64,000 bases of DNA from Streptomyces sp. JHA26 (GCF_002005565.1 NZ_BDJC01000001.1:124001-188000), one strand, 5' to 3'. Numbered from the stretch's first letter, positions 31,390 through 40,505 are shown. Notes: a model not told the origin generated them from the letters alone. Made by a program: numbers and translations.

Positions 31390-32562
31390 CTAGTTCGTTA
31401 CAAGCCGTGCCAACGGGGCCTGTTGGAGCGGAACCGGACGCGACGGGACAGGGGCCGGGGCCTCCGTCTCCGCCGCCCCGGCCGGAGCCGGATCCGCCGC
31501 GCCGTCCGCCCGTCCGTCCTCGGTGAAGGGCACCGCCAGCCGCGCCACCCCGCACGGCGATTCCCGCGTGGCGTACGGCAGATGCAGCTCGCCGCCCGCC
31601 GTCCACACACCGGCCCCCGTCAACCAGCCCTCGGGCGCCGCGAGATGCCGCACCCGCCGCTCGGCGGGCCGCCACACCGCGACCCAGCTGCCCCGCGCGC
31701 CGTCCACCCGGAACGCCACCCCGCAGCGCTCCGGCGTGAGCATCTGACCCGGCTGGACCGCGAACGGCGTCACGGCGCAGTCCGGAAGCCGCAGGCACTC
31801 CGGGAACCGCACCGGCAGGGTGCTGCCCAGCACGCCCCAGCCCAGCCGGGCGTGCCCCGGCGAGGGCGCGTCCGAGCGGATCAGCACCAGTCCGCTGTCC
31901 GGGTCGGCCAGCAGTATCCGGTCGTCGCTGTCCGCGGCGATCTGCAGCAGCGGCGACACCTCGCCGCCGCACCCCAGGTCCACCACGACCGCCTTGGTGC
32001 GCCCGCCGGTCTCCCGGTCCACGGCCAGCATCCGTCCCTCGCGGTCCAGCCAGACCCCGCCCGAACAGCGACCCGGGATCTCCGCGAGGTGCTCCGGCCC
32101 GAAGGCGCCCCCCACCACCTGCCACAGCGCCGTCGAACGCGGGCCGACGGCCAGGGCGTACGCCCGCTCGCCGCCCGGCACCGGCGGCAGCAGCCGCAGC
32201 CCGGTGGTGCCGTCCGGGCACTCGACCGCGCCCAGCGGCTGCTCACCGGTGCCGGGGCCGGTCGGGTACAGCAGGGCGAACAGGTGCCGCCCGGCCGCGA
32301 CGCGGTGGACCAGGACCCGGCCGTCGGCCATCGGCTGCACCTCGGTGCCGGGCTCCTCCGGCTGGTCGCCGGGCAACGGCACCGCGTACGGCTCCGGACC
32401 GTCCAGGGTCCAGCGCTCCGGGTACCAGGAGTCGCCGGCCGGGGCGAGGCGCGCGGCGTAGGCACCCTCCGTGGTGATGGCGCAGGCCGCCCGGGGCGTC
32501 CCGTCGTCCCCCGGACCACCGTCCCCGCGATCCGCCGAAGGCTCGGTAGCACAGACCGTCAT
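31390..32562 (-). CDS. Hypothetical beta-propeller-like protein
   Basis: The 390-residue protein has no signal peptide. Its composition (repeated beta strands such as RHLFALLYPTGPG, ERAYALAVGPRSTALWQVVGG, SGGVWLDREGRMLAVDRETGG and SDDRILLADPDSGLVLIRSD) suggests a six- or seven-blade propeller. The final 45 residues are a Pro/Ala-rich tail. I know of no assigned role. It lies upstream of the small 31125 gene on the same strand, about 100 bases apart, and is divergent from the Nif3 gene. Confidence 0.7.
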   Translation of the reverse strand: MTVCATEPSADRGDGGPGDDGTPRAACAITTEGAYAARLAPAGDSWYPERWTLDGPEPYAVPLPGDQPEEPGTEVQPMADGRVLVHRVAAGRHLFALLYPTGPGTGEQPLGAVECPDGTTGLRLLPPVPGGERAYALAVGPRSTALWQVVGGAFGPEHLAEIPGRCSGGVWLDREGRMLAVDRETGGRTKAVVVDLGCGGEVSPLLQIAADSDDRILLADPDSGLVLIRSDAPSPGHARLGWGVLGSTLPVRFPECLRLPDCAVTPFAVQPGQMLTPERCGVAFRVDGARGSWVAVWRPAERRVRHLAAPEGWLTGAGVWTAGGELHLPYATRESPCGVARLAVPFTEDGRADGAADPAPAGAAETEAPAPVPSRPVPLQQAPLARLVTN

Positions 32563-32760
32563 CGTTCGGTCACCTCCGGCGACGAAGCTAGTTTCGTACG
32601 CACGGCCGGGGGAGCGGAGACCGCCCCCATCACACGTACGTGTGGCACAGGAACGATTCGCCTGAGGGAAGGGTGAGGGGTGTGCTGCACGGCGCCGGTG
32701 CGGCCCGGGACGGCACGCGGCGGGTACAGCGGCCCAGAAGCTCCAGGTAGCCTTGCGTTC

Positions 32761-33618
32761 GTGCCCCGTCTGTCAGAAGTCATCGCCGCGCTGGAGAACC
32801 TGTGGCCCGCCGAGCGGGCCGAGTCCTGGGACGCCGTCGGCACCGTCGTGGGCGACCCCGACCAGGAGGTCTCCCGGGTCCTGTTCGCCGTCGACCCCGT
32901 CCAGGAGATCGTCGACGAGGCGGTGGAGCTGGGCGCCGGCCTGCTCGTCACCCACCACCCGCTGTACCTGCGCGGGACGACGACGGTCGCGGCCTCCACC
33001 TTCAAGGGCCGCGTGGTGCACACGCTCATCAAGAACGACGTCGCGCTGCACGTCGCCCACACCAACGCCGACACCGCCGACCCGGGCGTCTCCGACGCAC
33101 TGGCCGGCGCGCTCGACCTGCGCGTCGTACGCCCCCTGGTGCCGGACCCGACCGACCCCGAGGGCCGCCGGGGCCTGGGCCGCGTCTGCGAACTGGAGCA
33201 CCCGCTCACCGTCCGCGAACTCGCCGCCCGCGCCGCCGAACGACTGCCCGCCACCGCGCAGGGCATCCGCGTCGCCGGCGACCCCGAGGCCGTGGTCCGC
33301 ACGGTCGCCGTCAGCGGCGGTTCCGGCGACAGCCTCTTCGACCACGTACGGGCGGCCGGCGTCGACGCCTTCCTCACCGCGGACCTGCGTCACCACCCGG
33401 CCTCGGAGGCCCGCGCCCACAGTCCTCTCGCGCTGCTCGACGCGGCACACTGGGCCACCGAATGGCCCTGGTGCGAGCTGGCCGCAGCCCAGCTCGACGA
33501 GATCTCCGACCGCAACGGATGGGACCTCAGGGTCCACGTCTCCAGGACGGTCACCGACCCCTGGACCGCCCACGCGGCGTCCACCACCACAGCCGACACC
33601 ATGGGAGCCCCCAACTGA
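32761..33618 (+). CDS. Nif3-like dinuclear metal centre protein
   Basis: The 285-residue protein belongs to the NIF3/YbgI family of hexameric proteins with a two-metal site. The metal ligands fit LLVTHHPLYLRGTT (His-His), HVAHTNADTADPG (His and Asp) and DAAHWATEW near the C-terminus (His and Glu). GTP cyclohydrolase I type 2 is the usual database name, but the physiological role is unsettled. The GTG start opens a conserved cluster with a coiled-coil zinc-ribbon protein and an RNase H/phosphatase. Its stop codon shares bases with the CTG start of the next gene. Confidence 0.9.
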   Translation: MPRLSEVIAALENLWPAERAESWDAVGTVVGDPDQEVSRVLFAVDPVQEIVDEAVELGAGLLVTHHPLYLRGTTTVAASTFKGRVVHTLIKNDVALHVAHTNADTADPGVSDALAGALDLRVVRPLVPDPTDPEGRRGLGRVCELEHPLTVRELAARAAERLPATAQGIRVAGDPEAVVRTVAVSGGSGDSLFDHVRAAGVDAFLTADLRHHPASEARAHSPLALLDAAHWATEWPWCELAAAQLDEISDRNGWDLRVHVSRTVTDPWTAHAASTTTADTMGAPN

Positions 33619-34358
33619 ACGCCGCGCCCGCCGACCAGATCCGACTCCTCGACGTCCAGGGCCTCGACGTCCGCCTCCAGCAGCTCGCGCACAAGAAGCG
33701 GTCGCTGCCCGAGCACGCCGAGATCGAGTCGCTGACCAAGGACCTCACCCAGCTGCGCGACCTGCTCGTCGCCGCGCAGACCGAGGAGAGCGACTGCGCA
33801 CGCGAGCAGACCAAGGCCGAGCAGGACGTGGACCAGGTGCGCCAGCGCGCCGCCCGCGACCAGCAGCGCCTGGACTCCGGTGCCGTCACCTCCCCGAAGG
33901 ACCTGGAGAACCTCCAGCGCGAGATCGCCTCCCTCGCCAAGCGGCAGGGCGACCTCGAGGACGTCGTCCTGGAGGTGATGGAGCGCCGCGAGTCCGCGCA
34001 GGAGCGCGTCGGCGAGCTGACCGAGCGGGTCGCCTCCGTCCAGGCGAAGATCGACGACGCCGCCGGGCGCCGGGACGCGGCCGTCGAGCAGCTCGACGGC
34101 GAGGCGGCCTCGGTGACCAAGGAGCGCGAGGTCGTCGCGGCCACGATCCCCGCGGACCTGCTGAAGCTCTACGACAAGCTGCGCGAGCAGCAGGGCGGCG
34201 TCGGCGCGGCCAAGCTGTACCAGCGCAGCTGCCAGGGGTGCCGCCAGGAACTGGCCATCACCGAGCTGAGCGAGATCCGCTCGGCGGCGCCCGACACGGT
34301 CGTACGCTGCGAGAACTGCCGCCGCATCCTCGTGCGCACGGCCGACTCCGGACTGTAG
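33615..34358 (+). CDS. Coiled-coil C4 zinc-ribbon protein, CTG start
   Basis: The 247-residue protein is a long antiparallel coiled coil (residues about 10-190, rich in Glu, Gln, Lys and Leu heptads). It ends in a four-cysteine zinc ribbon (QRSCQGCRQELAITELSEI, then RCENCRRILV). No ATG, GTG or TTG exists in frame for about 70 codons, whereas CTG at 33615 sits seven bases after GGGAG and overlaps the Nif3 stop as CTGA. I therefore read a CTG start. Proteins of this type resemble the HP0958/FlgZ-like zinc-ribbon family, proposed to bind nucleic acid. The role here is unknown. Confidence 0.8.
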   Translation: MNAAPADQIRLLDVQGLDVRLQQLAHKKRSLPEHAEIESLTKDLTQLRDLLVAAQTEESDCAREQTKAEQDVDQVRQRAARDQQRLDSGAVTSPKDLENLQREIASLAKRQGDLEDVVLEVMERRESAQERVGELTERVASVQAKIDDAAGRRDAAVEQLDGEAASVTKEREVVAATIPADLLKLYDKLREQQGGVGAAKLYQRSCQGCRQELAITELSEIRSAAPDTVVRCENCRRILVRTADSGL

Positions 34359-34369
34359 GGGGCCGGTCG

Positions 34370-35659
34370 GTGGCGGGCGCGGGGGCGGACCCGGCGGCGG
34401 GTCCGGCGCGGGAGTTCGTGGTGGAGGCCGACGGCGGGTCGCGGGGCAACCCGGGACCCGCGGGCTACGGCGCGGTGGTGAGCGACGCGGTGACGGGGGA
34501 GACCCTGGCCGAGGCCGCCGAGTACCTCGGCGTCGCCACGAACAACGTCGCCGAGTACCGGGGCCTGCTGGCCGGCCTGCGCGCCGCGCACGCGCTGGAC
34601 CCGTCGGCGTCCGTCCACGTGCGGATGGACTCCAAGCTGGTCGTCGAGCAGATGTCGGGCCGCTGGAAGATCAAGCACCCCGACATGAAGCCGCTCGCGG
34701 CCGAGGCGGCGCGCGTCTTCCCGCCGGGCCGGGTGACCTACGAGTGGATCCCCCGGGCGAGCAACAAGCACGCCGACCGCCTGGCCAACGAGGCGATGGA
34801 CGCGGGGGCCCGCGGCGAGCAGTGGTCGCCGTCGACGTCGACGGCGGACCTGGACACGAGGGGCGCCGACGGAGCCCGCGCCGTCCGGGGCGGTCGTGCC
34901 GAGGACGAGCCGGGCGTCCGCTCCTCCGGCACCACCGCCGATGCCGGCACCACCGCCGATGCCGACGCCTCGGCCGACGGCGACGTACGGGCCGCCCGGA
35001 CCGTGGCCTCGCCCGGCTGGGGCCCGCCCGACCTGGACGCCCCCGCCACCTTCGTGCTGCTCCGGCACGGGGAGACGCCCCTGACGCCGCAGAAGCGGTT
35101 CTCCGGGAGCGGCGGCAGCGACCCGTCGCTGTCCGACGTCGGCCGCGAGCAGGCCGCCAGGGTCGCCGAGGGCCTCGCCCGGCGCGGCACGATCCAGGCG
35201 ATCGTCGCCTCGCCGCTGGCCCGCACCCGCGAGACCGCCGCCGTCGTCGCCGCCCGCCTCGGCCTGGAGGTGACGGTCGACGAGGGCCTGCGCGAGACCG
35301 ACTTCGGTGCCTGGGAGGGGCTCACCTTCGCCGAGGTCCGCGAGCGCTACCCGGACGACCTGAACGCCTGGCTGGCCTCCCCGGACGCCGCGCCGACCGG
35401 CGGCGGCGAGAGCTTCGCGCAGACCGGCGCCCGCATCGCCGCCACCCGCGACAGGCTGGTCGCCGCCCACGCGGGCCGCACCGTCCTGCTGGTCTCGCAC
35501 GTGACGCCGATCAAGACGTTCGTCCAGCTCGCCCTCGGTGCCCCGCCCGAGTCGCTGTTCCGCATGGAACTGTCGGCGGCCTCGCTGTCGGCCGTGGCGT
35601 ACTACGCCGACGGCGGCGCCAGCGTCCGCCTGTTCAACGACACGTCCCACCTGCGCTGA
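34370..35659 (+). CDS. Bifunctional RNase H / acid phosphatase
   Basis: The 429-residue protein has two domains. The N-terminal RNase H domain (about residues 15-150) carries the four acidic residues in VVEADGGSRGNPG, NNVAEYRGLL, RMDSKLVVEQM and NKHADRLANEA; it degrades the RNA strand of RNA/DNA hybrids. The C-terminal histidine-phosphatase domain (about residues 225-429) has VLLRHGETPLT, SPLARTRETA, the acidic LRETDFGAWEG and LLVSHVTPI. In mycobacteria the homologous protein also has CobC-like (alpha-ribazole phosphatase) activity. An 80-residue Ala/Gly/Asp linker with an 18-base tandem repeat joins them. The GTG start has AGGGGG seven bases upstream. Confidence 0.92.
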   Translation: MAGAGADPAAGPAREFVVEADGGSRGNPGPAGYGAVVSDAVTGETLAEAAEYLGVATNNVAEYRGLLAGLRAAHALDPSASVHVRMDSKLVVEQMSGRWKIKHPDMKPLAAEAARVFPPGRVTYEWIPRASNKHADRLANEAMDAGARGEQWSPSTSTADLDTRGADGARAVRGGRAEDEPGVRSSGTTADAGTTADADASADGDVRAARTVASPGWGPPDLDAPATFVLLRHGETPLTPQKRFSGSGGSDPSLSDVGREQAARVAEGLARRGTIQAIVASPLARTRETAAVVAARLGLEVTVDEGLRETDFGAWEGLTFAEVRERYPDDLNAWLASPDAAPTGGGESFAQTGARIAATRDRLVAAHAGRTVLLVSHVTPIKTFVQLALGAPPESLFRMELSAASLSAVAYYADGGASVRLFNDTSHLR

Positions 35660-36308
35660 GCCCCGCCGCCGCGCGGGCCAGCGCCTCGACCCGCGCCCAG
35701 TCGCGCCCGGCGACGGCGTCCTTCGGCAGCATCCAGCTCCCCCCGACGCAGCCGACGTTGGGCAGCGCGAGGTACTCCGGCGCGGAGTCCGGTCCGATGC
35801 CGCCGGTCGGGCAGAAACGGGCCTGCGGCAGCGGGGCGGCGAGCGCCTTGAGATAGGCGGTGCCGCCCGCGGCCTCGGCGGGGAAGAACTTCATCTCCCG
35901 CACCCCGCGCTCCAGCAGCGCCACCACCTCCGACGTGGTCGACACCCCCGGCAGGAACGGCACCCCGGACGCCCGCATCGCCTCCAGCAGCGCGTCCGTC
36001 CACCCCGGGCTCACCAGGAACCGCGCCCCGGCCGCCACCACCTCGCCGACCTGCTCCGGCGTGATCACCGTGCCCGCGCCGACCACCGCGCCCGGCACCT
36101 CGCCGGCGATGGCCCGGATCGCCTCCACGGCGACCGGCGTCCGCAGCGTGACCTCGATCGCGGGCAGCCCGCCGGCGACGAGCGCACGGGCGAGCGGTAC
36201 GGCGTCCGCGAGGTCGTCGACGACCACGACGGGGACGACGGGCGCGAGGTCCAGTACCGATGGGGGCGGGGAGGAGGGCAGCGGTGAGGAGGGCAACGGT
36301 GAGGTCAT
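35634..36308 (-). CDS. eda: KDPG/KHG aldolase
   Basis: The 224-residue enzyme is a class I bifunctional 2-dehydro-3-deoxy-phosphogluconate / 4-hydroxy-2-oxoglutarate aldolase, which splits KDPG to pyruvate and glyceraldehyde 3-phosphate. The catalytic Glu is in [11 protein letters not shown], the Schiff-base Lys in [13 protein letters not shown], and the phosphate-binding loops are [10 protein letters not shown] and FCPTGGI. A Ser/Pro-rich N-terminal tail ([13 protein letters not shown]) precedes the domain. It stands alone, with no other Entner-Doudoroff gene nearby. Its 3' end overlaps the convergent RNase H/phosphatase gene by 26 bases. An inverted repeat lies just upstream of the start. 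Confidence 0.9.
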   Translation of the reverse strand: MTSPLPSSPLPSSPPPSVLDLAPVVPVVVVDDLADAVPLARALVAGGLPAIEVTLRTPVAVEAIRAIAGEVPGAVVGAGTVITPEQVGEVVAAGARFLVSPGWTDALLEAMRASGVPFLPGVSTTSEVVALLERGVREMKFFPAEAAGGTAYLKALAAPLPQARFCPTGGIGPDSAPEYLALPNVGCVGGSWMLPKDAVAGRDWARVEALARAAAGLSAGGTCR

Positions 36309-36339
36309 GACCTCATCGTGCCCTCGGATGCGCATCCTC

Positions 36340-36365
36340 TGCAATTGTCGTTGCACATGGTGCAA
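36340..36365. promoter_or_regulatory. TTGCA half-site cluster upstream of the aldolase
   Basis: TTGCAC and GTGCAA form a perfect inverted repeat around ATG at 36351-36365, and a further TGCAA lies at 36340. It is 32-57 bases upstream of the aldolase ATG and between the aldolase and YaaA genes. It is a probable operator; the regulator is unknown. Confidence 0.55.
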
Positions 36366-36386
36366 TACGTGTCCGGGTGGGCCGGC

Positions 36387-37169
36387 TCAGTGGACCTCCT
36401 CCACCAGCACATCCAGCGACCACGGCTTCCCCGCCTTCGCCGGTGCCTCGGCCTCCACCACGTACCCCAGGTCGCGCAGCGCCTCCACCAGCTCCGCGGG
36501 CCCCTCGGGCGCGCTCCCGGACGACAGCAGGCTGCGCACGATCCGCCCCTTCGTCGCCTTGTTGAAGTGGCTGACGACCTTCCGGGTCGGCGCGTGCAGC
36601 ACCCGCACCGAGGCGGTCCGCCCGGCCACCTCACCCTTCGGCCTCCACGCCGCCGCGTACGCCGCCGACCGCAGGTCCAGCACCAGCCCGTCACCGGCGG
36701 CCCCGGGCAGCACCTCGGCCATCGACGCCCGCCAGAAGGCGCCCAGCGCCCCGAGCCCGGGCAGCTTCACGCCCATCGAGCAGCGGTAGGAGGGGATCCG
36801 GTCGGTCACCCGCACGGCACCCCACAGTCCGGAGAACACCAGCAGCGACCGGGCCGCCCGTTCCCCGGCGGCCGGGTCGAGGGAGGCTAGGTCCAGGGCG
36901 TCGTAGAGCACACCGGTATAGACCTCCCCGGCGGGCCGCGCCCCGGCCGTCCGCAACTCCGCGTTCTTGGCCACCTCGCCGCGCAGCCCCTCGCTCAGCC
37001 CGAGCACCTCGCGCGCCTTCTCCTCGTCGGCGGCGCACAGCTCGACCAGCTCGGCGAGCACGGCCTCCCGAGCAGGCGTCAGCCCCGGAAGGGACAGCGT
37101 CTCGGGCTTCAGCGGGGCACCCGGGCCGGACGCGGCCTTCCCCTCGGACGGCGGCAGCAGGACAAGCAC
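36387..37169 (-). CDS. yaaA: Peroxide stress protein YaaA
   Basis: The 260-residue protein matches the YaaA/DUF328 family throughout. It starts [12 protein letters not shown] and contains [31 protein letters not shown] and [17 protein letters not shown], followed by [16 protein letters not shown]. In E. coli YaaA limits free iron and DNA damage during hydrogen peroxide stress and has a DNA-binding fold. The GTG start has AAGGAG nearby. It stands alone and is divergent from a small lipoprotein gene. Confidence 0.92.
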   Translation of the reverse strand: MLVLLPPSEGKAASGPGAPLKPETLSLPGLTPAREAVLAELVELCAADEEKAREVLGLSEGLRGEVAKNAELRTAGARPAGEVYTGVLYDALDLASLDPAAGERAARSLLVFSGLWGAVRVTDRIPSYRCSMGVKLPGLGALGAFWRASMAEVLPGAAGDGLVLDLRSAAYAAAWRPKGEVAGRTASVRVLHAPTRKVVSHFNKATKGRIVRSLLSSGSAPEGPAELVEALRDLGYVVEAEAPAKAGKPWSLDVLVEEVH

Positions 37170-37269
37170 ACGGACTCCTTCATTCCGAACTCCTGGTCAG
37201 GGTACGGGGTGCGTCCGGCGGTCCCGGTGGCCCATACTCACCCGGGACGATCACGGGGAGGGGCCTCTC

Positions 37270-37623
37270 ATGCGACACAAGGGCAGGGCGCGGGCCGTCG
37301 CGGCAGCGATGACGGCCGTGGTCGTCGTCGGCCCGACGAGCGGCTGCTCGTCCCACGACACGGCGCAGGACGACGAGACGCGGGAGCACTACTGCTCCGC
37401 GCTGGGGACCTGGCAGCGGACGAAGGCCCGCTCCGAGAACGCCGACGTCGCCGGGTACGCGGCCCTCGCCGCCGCACGACGGCTCGACCGAGAGGGCCTC
37501 GACCGCTCCGGCAGCCACGTCCTCCAGGACACCGCCCTGGCCGTCGACACCGCCGACACCGCCGCCGAGGGCCGCGTGGCGTCCTACTGCACCGACGCCG
37601 GCTTCGAGACGTACGTCCGCTGA
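37270..37623 (+). CDS. Small lipoprotein
   Basis: The 117-residue product has a lipoprotein signal (RHKGRARAVAAAMTAVVVVGPTSGCSSHD, with the lipidated Cys at about residue 26). A helical mature part has two more cysteines (HYCSALGTW and ASYCTDAG) that could form a disulfide. Function is unknown. The ATG follows GGGAGG by nine bases, confirming the start inside a longer frame. Confidence 0.75.
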   Translation: MRHKGRARAVAAAMTAVVVVGPTSGCSSHDTAQDDETREHYCSALGTWQRTKARSENADVAGYAALAAARRLDREGLDRSGSHVLQDTALAVDTADTAAEGRVASYCTDAGFETYVR

Positions 37624-37739
37624 GCCGCGCCCCCGGGGACGGTGATCCTGTGCCACGATCGAGAGAACGGTTCCCGATCTCTCGGACAGGTGATCAGCCC
37701 ATGTCCCAGTCTGGCGAGCGACCGAAGGAGGGGCGTGAC

Positions 37740-38315
37740 ATGACTGCCATGGCACACGAACCGATCACGCAGGACCTCTTGCTGGAGTGGTTTCTCGACC
37801 TGGACGCCCCGGAGGGCTTCCGGGCGGAACTGATCGAAGGGGAGATCGTCGTGACACCGCCGCCGGACGGGGACCACGAGCACTGCATCAGCAGGATCGT
37901 GACGCAGGTGATCAGGCGCTCCCGTGTCGACATGGACTTCTCCGGCAACAAGGGCCTCAAGCTGAAGAACGCCGACGGCCTCCTCGCGGACCATGTGATC
38001 CCCGACGGCACCTTCGCGCCCGAGAGGTCCAGGCTCTATCGCGGAGCCGAGCCCTGGATGCCGTGCGACGGCGTCTCGCTGGTGCTGGAAGTGACCTCCG
38101 GCAAGCCCCTGGCCGACCGTGAGGTCAAACGCCATGCGTACGCGCGCGGCGGTATCCCGCTCTACCTGCTCGTCGACCGTCAGGAGTCGTCGGTCACGTT
38201 GTTCGGCGATCCGGGCCACGACGACTACCGGCAGCACTGCACCGTCGCCTTCGGCAAGTCGCTGACCCTGCCCGCCCCCTTCTCCTTCGACCTGGACACC
38301 GCTGACTTCCTCTGA
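37740..38315 (+). CDS. Uma2-family PD-(D/E)XK endonuclease
   Basis: The 191-residue protein has a Uma2-type restriction-endonuclease-like fold. The active-site pieces are visible: RAELIEGEIVVTPP (Glu), VIPDGTF (Asp), VSLVLEVTSGKPLADREVKRHAYARGGIPLYLLVD (Glu-x-Thr and Lys). Uma2 proteins are widespread in actinobacteria and cyanobacteria with largely unknown biological targets. The start at 37740 is chosen over 37701 because AAGGAGG lies nine bases before it. Confidence 0.85.
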   Translation: MTAMAHEPITQDLLLEWFLDLDAPEGFRAELIEGEIVVTPPPDGDHEHCISRIVTQVIRRSRVDMDFSGNKGLKLKNADGLLADHVIPDGTFAPERSRLYRGAEPWMPCDGVSLVLEVTSGKPLADREVKRHAYARGGIPLYLLVDRQESSVTLFGDPGHDDYRQHCTVAFGKSLTLPAPFSFDLDTADFL

Positions 38316-38340
38316 TCTCGTGGGCGAGGGGTGAGGAGCG

Positions 38341-39168
38341 GTGGACGCACGCGAACAGGCACGGTGGACCAGGGCCCGGCTGGGCACGGACGGACCGCCC
38401 CTCGACCTCCTCACCGCCCGTTTCGACCGCCACGTCTACGCCCCGCACGCCCACGACGAGTTCACGGTCGGCGTCACCGTCGGCGGCCTGGAGGTCATCG
38501 CCTACCGGGGCGGACACATCCACTCGGGACCGGGATCCCTCGTCGTCCTGGAACCCGGCGAGATGCACACCGGCGGCCCGGCCGCCCCCGAGGGCTACTC
38601 GTACCGCGCCCTGTACGCGGCGCCGGCCCTCCTCACCGACGGCACGCGCGGCGACGCCCTCCCGCACTTCCGCGAGCCCGTCCTCCAGGACCCCGAACTC
38701 GCCCGCGCCCTGCGCGCCGCCCACACTGACCTCGCCCGCTGCCCCGACCCCCTGGAGGCCGAGTCCCGCATCCCGTGGCTGCTCACGGCCCTGGCCCGCC
38801 GCCACTCCACGGCCCGCGCCGCCTGCGACACGGTCCCGGGAGCCGACCGCGTCGCCCGCGTCGTACGCGACCGCCTCGCCGACGAACTCCTCGCCCCGCC
38901 CTCCCTGGCGGCACTCGCCACCGACCTGGGCCTGTCCCGGTACCAACTCCTGCGCGCCTTCCGCACGACGATGGGGATACCGCCGTACGCCTGGCTCGCC
39001 CAGCACCGGGTGGCCAGGGCGCGCGGACTCCTAGACGCGGGGCTGCGGCCCGCCGAGGCGGCGGCCCTGGTGGGCTTCGCCGACCAGGCGCACCTGACGC
39101 GCTGGTTCCGCCGCGTCCTCGGCGTGACCCCGGCGGCGTACCGCAACAGCGTTCAAGACGGCGGGTGA
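38341..39168 (+). CDS. AraC-family transcriptional regulator
   Basis: The 275-residue regulator has an N-terminal cupin-like arm (YAPHAHDEFTVGVTVGG and GSLVVLEPGEMHTGGP, with metal-like His/Glu residues). A C-terminal double helix-turn-helix follows (about residues 175-270: LAALATDLGLSRYQLLRAFRTTMG and AAALVGFADQAHLTRWFRRVLGVTPAAYR). The GTG start is preceded by GAGGAGCG. The next gene is a DMT permease 23 bases downstream on the same strand, so the regulator and transporter probably form one unit. Confidence 0.88.
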   Translation: MDAREQARWTRARLGTDGPPLDLLTARFDRHVYAPHAHDEFTVGVTVGGLEVIAYRGGHIHSGPGSLVVLEPGEMHTGGPAAPEGYSYRALYAAPALLTDGTRGDALPHFREPVLQDPELARALRAAHTDLARCPDPLEAESRIPWLLTALARRHSTARAACDTVPGADRVARVVRDRLADELLAPPSLAALATDLGLSRYQLLRAFRTTMGIPPYAWLAQHRVARARGLLDAGLRPAEAAALVGFADQAHLTRWFRRVLGVTPAAYRNSVQDGG

Positions 39169-39190
39169 GGGCGGCCCGCAGACTGCCGCC

Positions 39191-40171
39191 ATGACTGCAC
39201 GCGGCTGGGCCCTGTTCTCCCTGATGGGAGTGGTCTGGGGCATCCCCTATCTGATGATCAAGGTGGCGGTGGAGGACCTCTCCCCGTCCGTGGTCGTGTT
39301 CACCCGGTGCGCGCTCGGCGCCGCCCTCCTGCTCCCCTTCGCCCTCCGCCAGGGAGGCCTCGCCCGGACGGTCCGGGCGCACTGGGCACCGATGCTGGCC
39401 TTCGCCGTCATCGAGATCATCGGCCCCTGGTGGACCCTCACCGACGCCGAACGCCACCTCTCCAGCTCCACCGCCGGCCTGCTCATCACGGGCGTCCCCA
39501 TCGTCGCCGTCCTCCTGGCCCGCTTCTTCGGCGCCGAGGAACGGGTCGGCGCCCGCCGGATCACCGGACTCGGCGTCGGCCTCGGGGGCGTCGCCGTCCT
39601 CACCGTGCCGCACCTCACCGGCGGCGACGCCCGCTCGCTCGCCGAGGTGCTGGTGACGGTCGTCGGCTACGCCACCGCGCCCCTCGTAGCCGCCCGCCAC
39701 CTCAAGGACGTCCCCACCCTCCAGCTCATCACCCCCTGCCTCACCCTGGCCGCCGTCGTCTACGCCCCCGCCGCCTTCCTGACCCGGCCCGCCGCCCTCC
39801 CCCCGGGCGAGGTCCTGGCGGCCCTGGCCGGCCTCGGCGTCGTCTGCACCGCGGTCGCCTTCGTGGCCTTCCTGGAGCTGATCAGGGAGGTCGGACCGAC
39901 CCGGGCCGGCGTCATCACCTACGTCAACCCGGCGGTCGCCGTCGCCGCGGGCGCCCTCTTCCTGGACGAGGACCTGACCCTCGGCATCGGCGTCGCCTTC
40001 ACCCTGATCCTGGCCGGCTCGGTCCTCGCGACGGCCGCCGCCGGTCCGCGGCCGGGGGCCCGCCGGGTACCATGGTCGGCACGGCAGACGAGCCGGGCGG
40101 GCGGCCGCGTGGAGTCCCTTGCGGGACTTCCCGAGGAACGTCCGGGCTCCACAGGGCAGGGTGATGGCTAA
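39191..40171 (+). CDS. DMT (EamA) family permease; C-terminus runs into rnpB
   Basis: The 326-residue frame has ten predicted membrane helices in two EamA repeats (GVVWGIPYLMIKVAVEDLSP and the second repeat ending NPAVAVAAGALFLDEDLTLGIG). It probably exports an amino acid or metabolite. The last helix ends near residue 285. About 30 further residues come from sequence that is also the 5' end of rnpB on the same strand (40083-40171), so the tail is unlikely to be conserved and the ORF simply lacks an earlier stop. It is probably co-transcribed with the AraC regulator. Confidence 0.85.
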   Translation: MTARGWALFSLMGVVWGIPYLMIKVAVEDLSPSVVVFTRCALGAALLLPFALRQGGLARTVRAHWAPMLAFAVIEIIGPWWTLTDAERHLSSSTAGLLITGVPIVAVLLARFFGAEERVGARRITGLGVGLGGVAVLTVPHLTGGDARSLAEVLVTVVGYATAPLVAARHLKDVPTLQLITPCLTLAAVVYAPAAFLTRPAALPPGEVLAALAGLGVVCTAVAFVAFLELIREVGPTRAGVITYVNPAVAVAAGALFLDEDLTLGIGVAFTLILAGSVLATAAAGPRPGARRVPWSARQTSRAGGRVESLAGLPEERPGSTGQGDG

Positions 40172-40504
40172 CGGCCACCCGGGGTGACCCGCGGGACAGT
40201 GCCACAGAAAGCAGACCGCCGGAGGCTTCGGCCCCCGGTAAGGGTGAAACGGTGGTGTAAGAGACCACCAGTGCCCAGGGCGACCTGGGCAGCTAGGTAA
40301 ACCCCACCCGGAGCAAGGTCAAGAGGAGACGCCTCCTCGCACGAGGGGGCGGCTCTGCGCGGACGTTCGAGGGCTGCCCGCCCGAGTCCGCGGGTAGACC
40401 GCTGGAGGCCGGTGGCAACGCCGGTCCTAGATGGATGGCCGTCGCCGGCGGGCCCGCGAGGACCCGCCGGAACAGAACCCGGCGTACAGCCCGACTCGTC
40501 TGCC
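40083..40504 (+). ncRNA. rnpB: RNase P RNA (type A)
   Basis: The conserved RNase P RNA blocks are present in order: GAGGAACGTCCGGGCTCC, then CAGGGTGATGGCTAACGGCC, then GACAGTGCCACAGAAA, and near the 3' end CCTAGATGGATGGCCGTCGCC with AACAGAACCCGGCGTACA. The ends pair as GGCAGACGAG with CTCGTCTGCC (helix P1), which sets the boundaries at about 40083 and 40504. It is the catalytic RNA that matures tRNA 5' ends. TACCAT at 40068-40073 is a possible -10 element inside the end of the permease gene. A terminator follows directly. Confidence 0.95.
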
Positions 40505-40505
40505 A

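Noticed and set aside
38194-39006. Long minus-strand frame opposite the AraC regulator (and many similar antisense frames elsewhere)
   Set aside because: In GC-rich DNA the frames antisense to real genes stay open. These lack ribosome sites and known motifs, whereas the sense frames show conserved domains.
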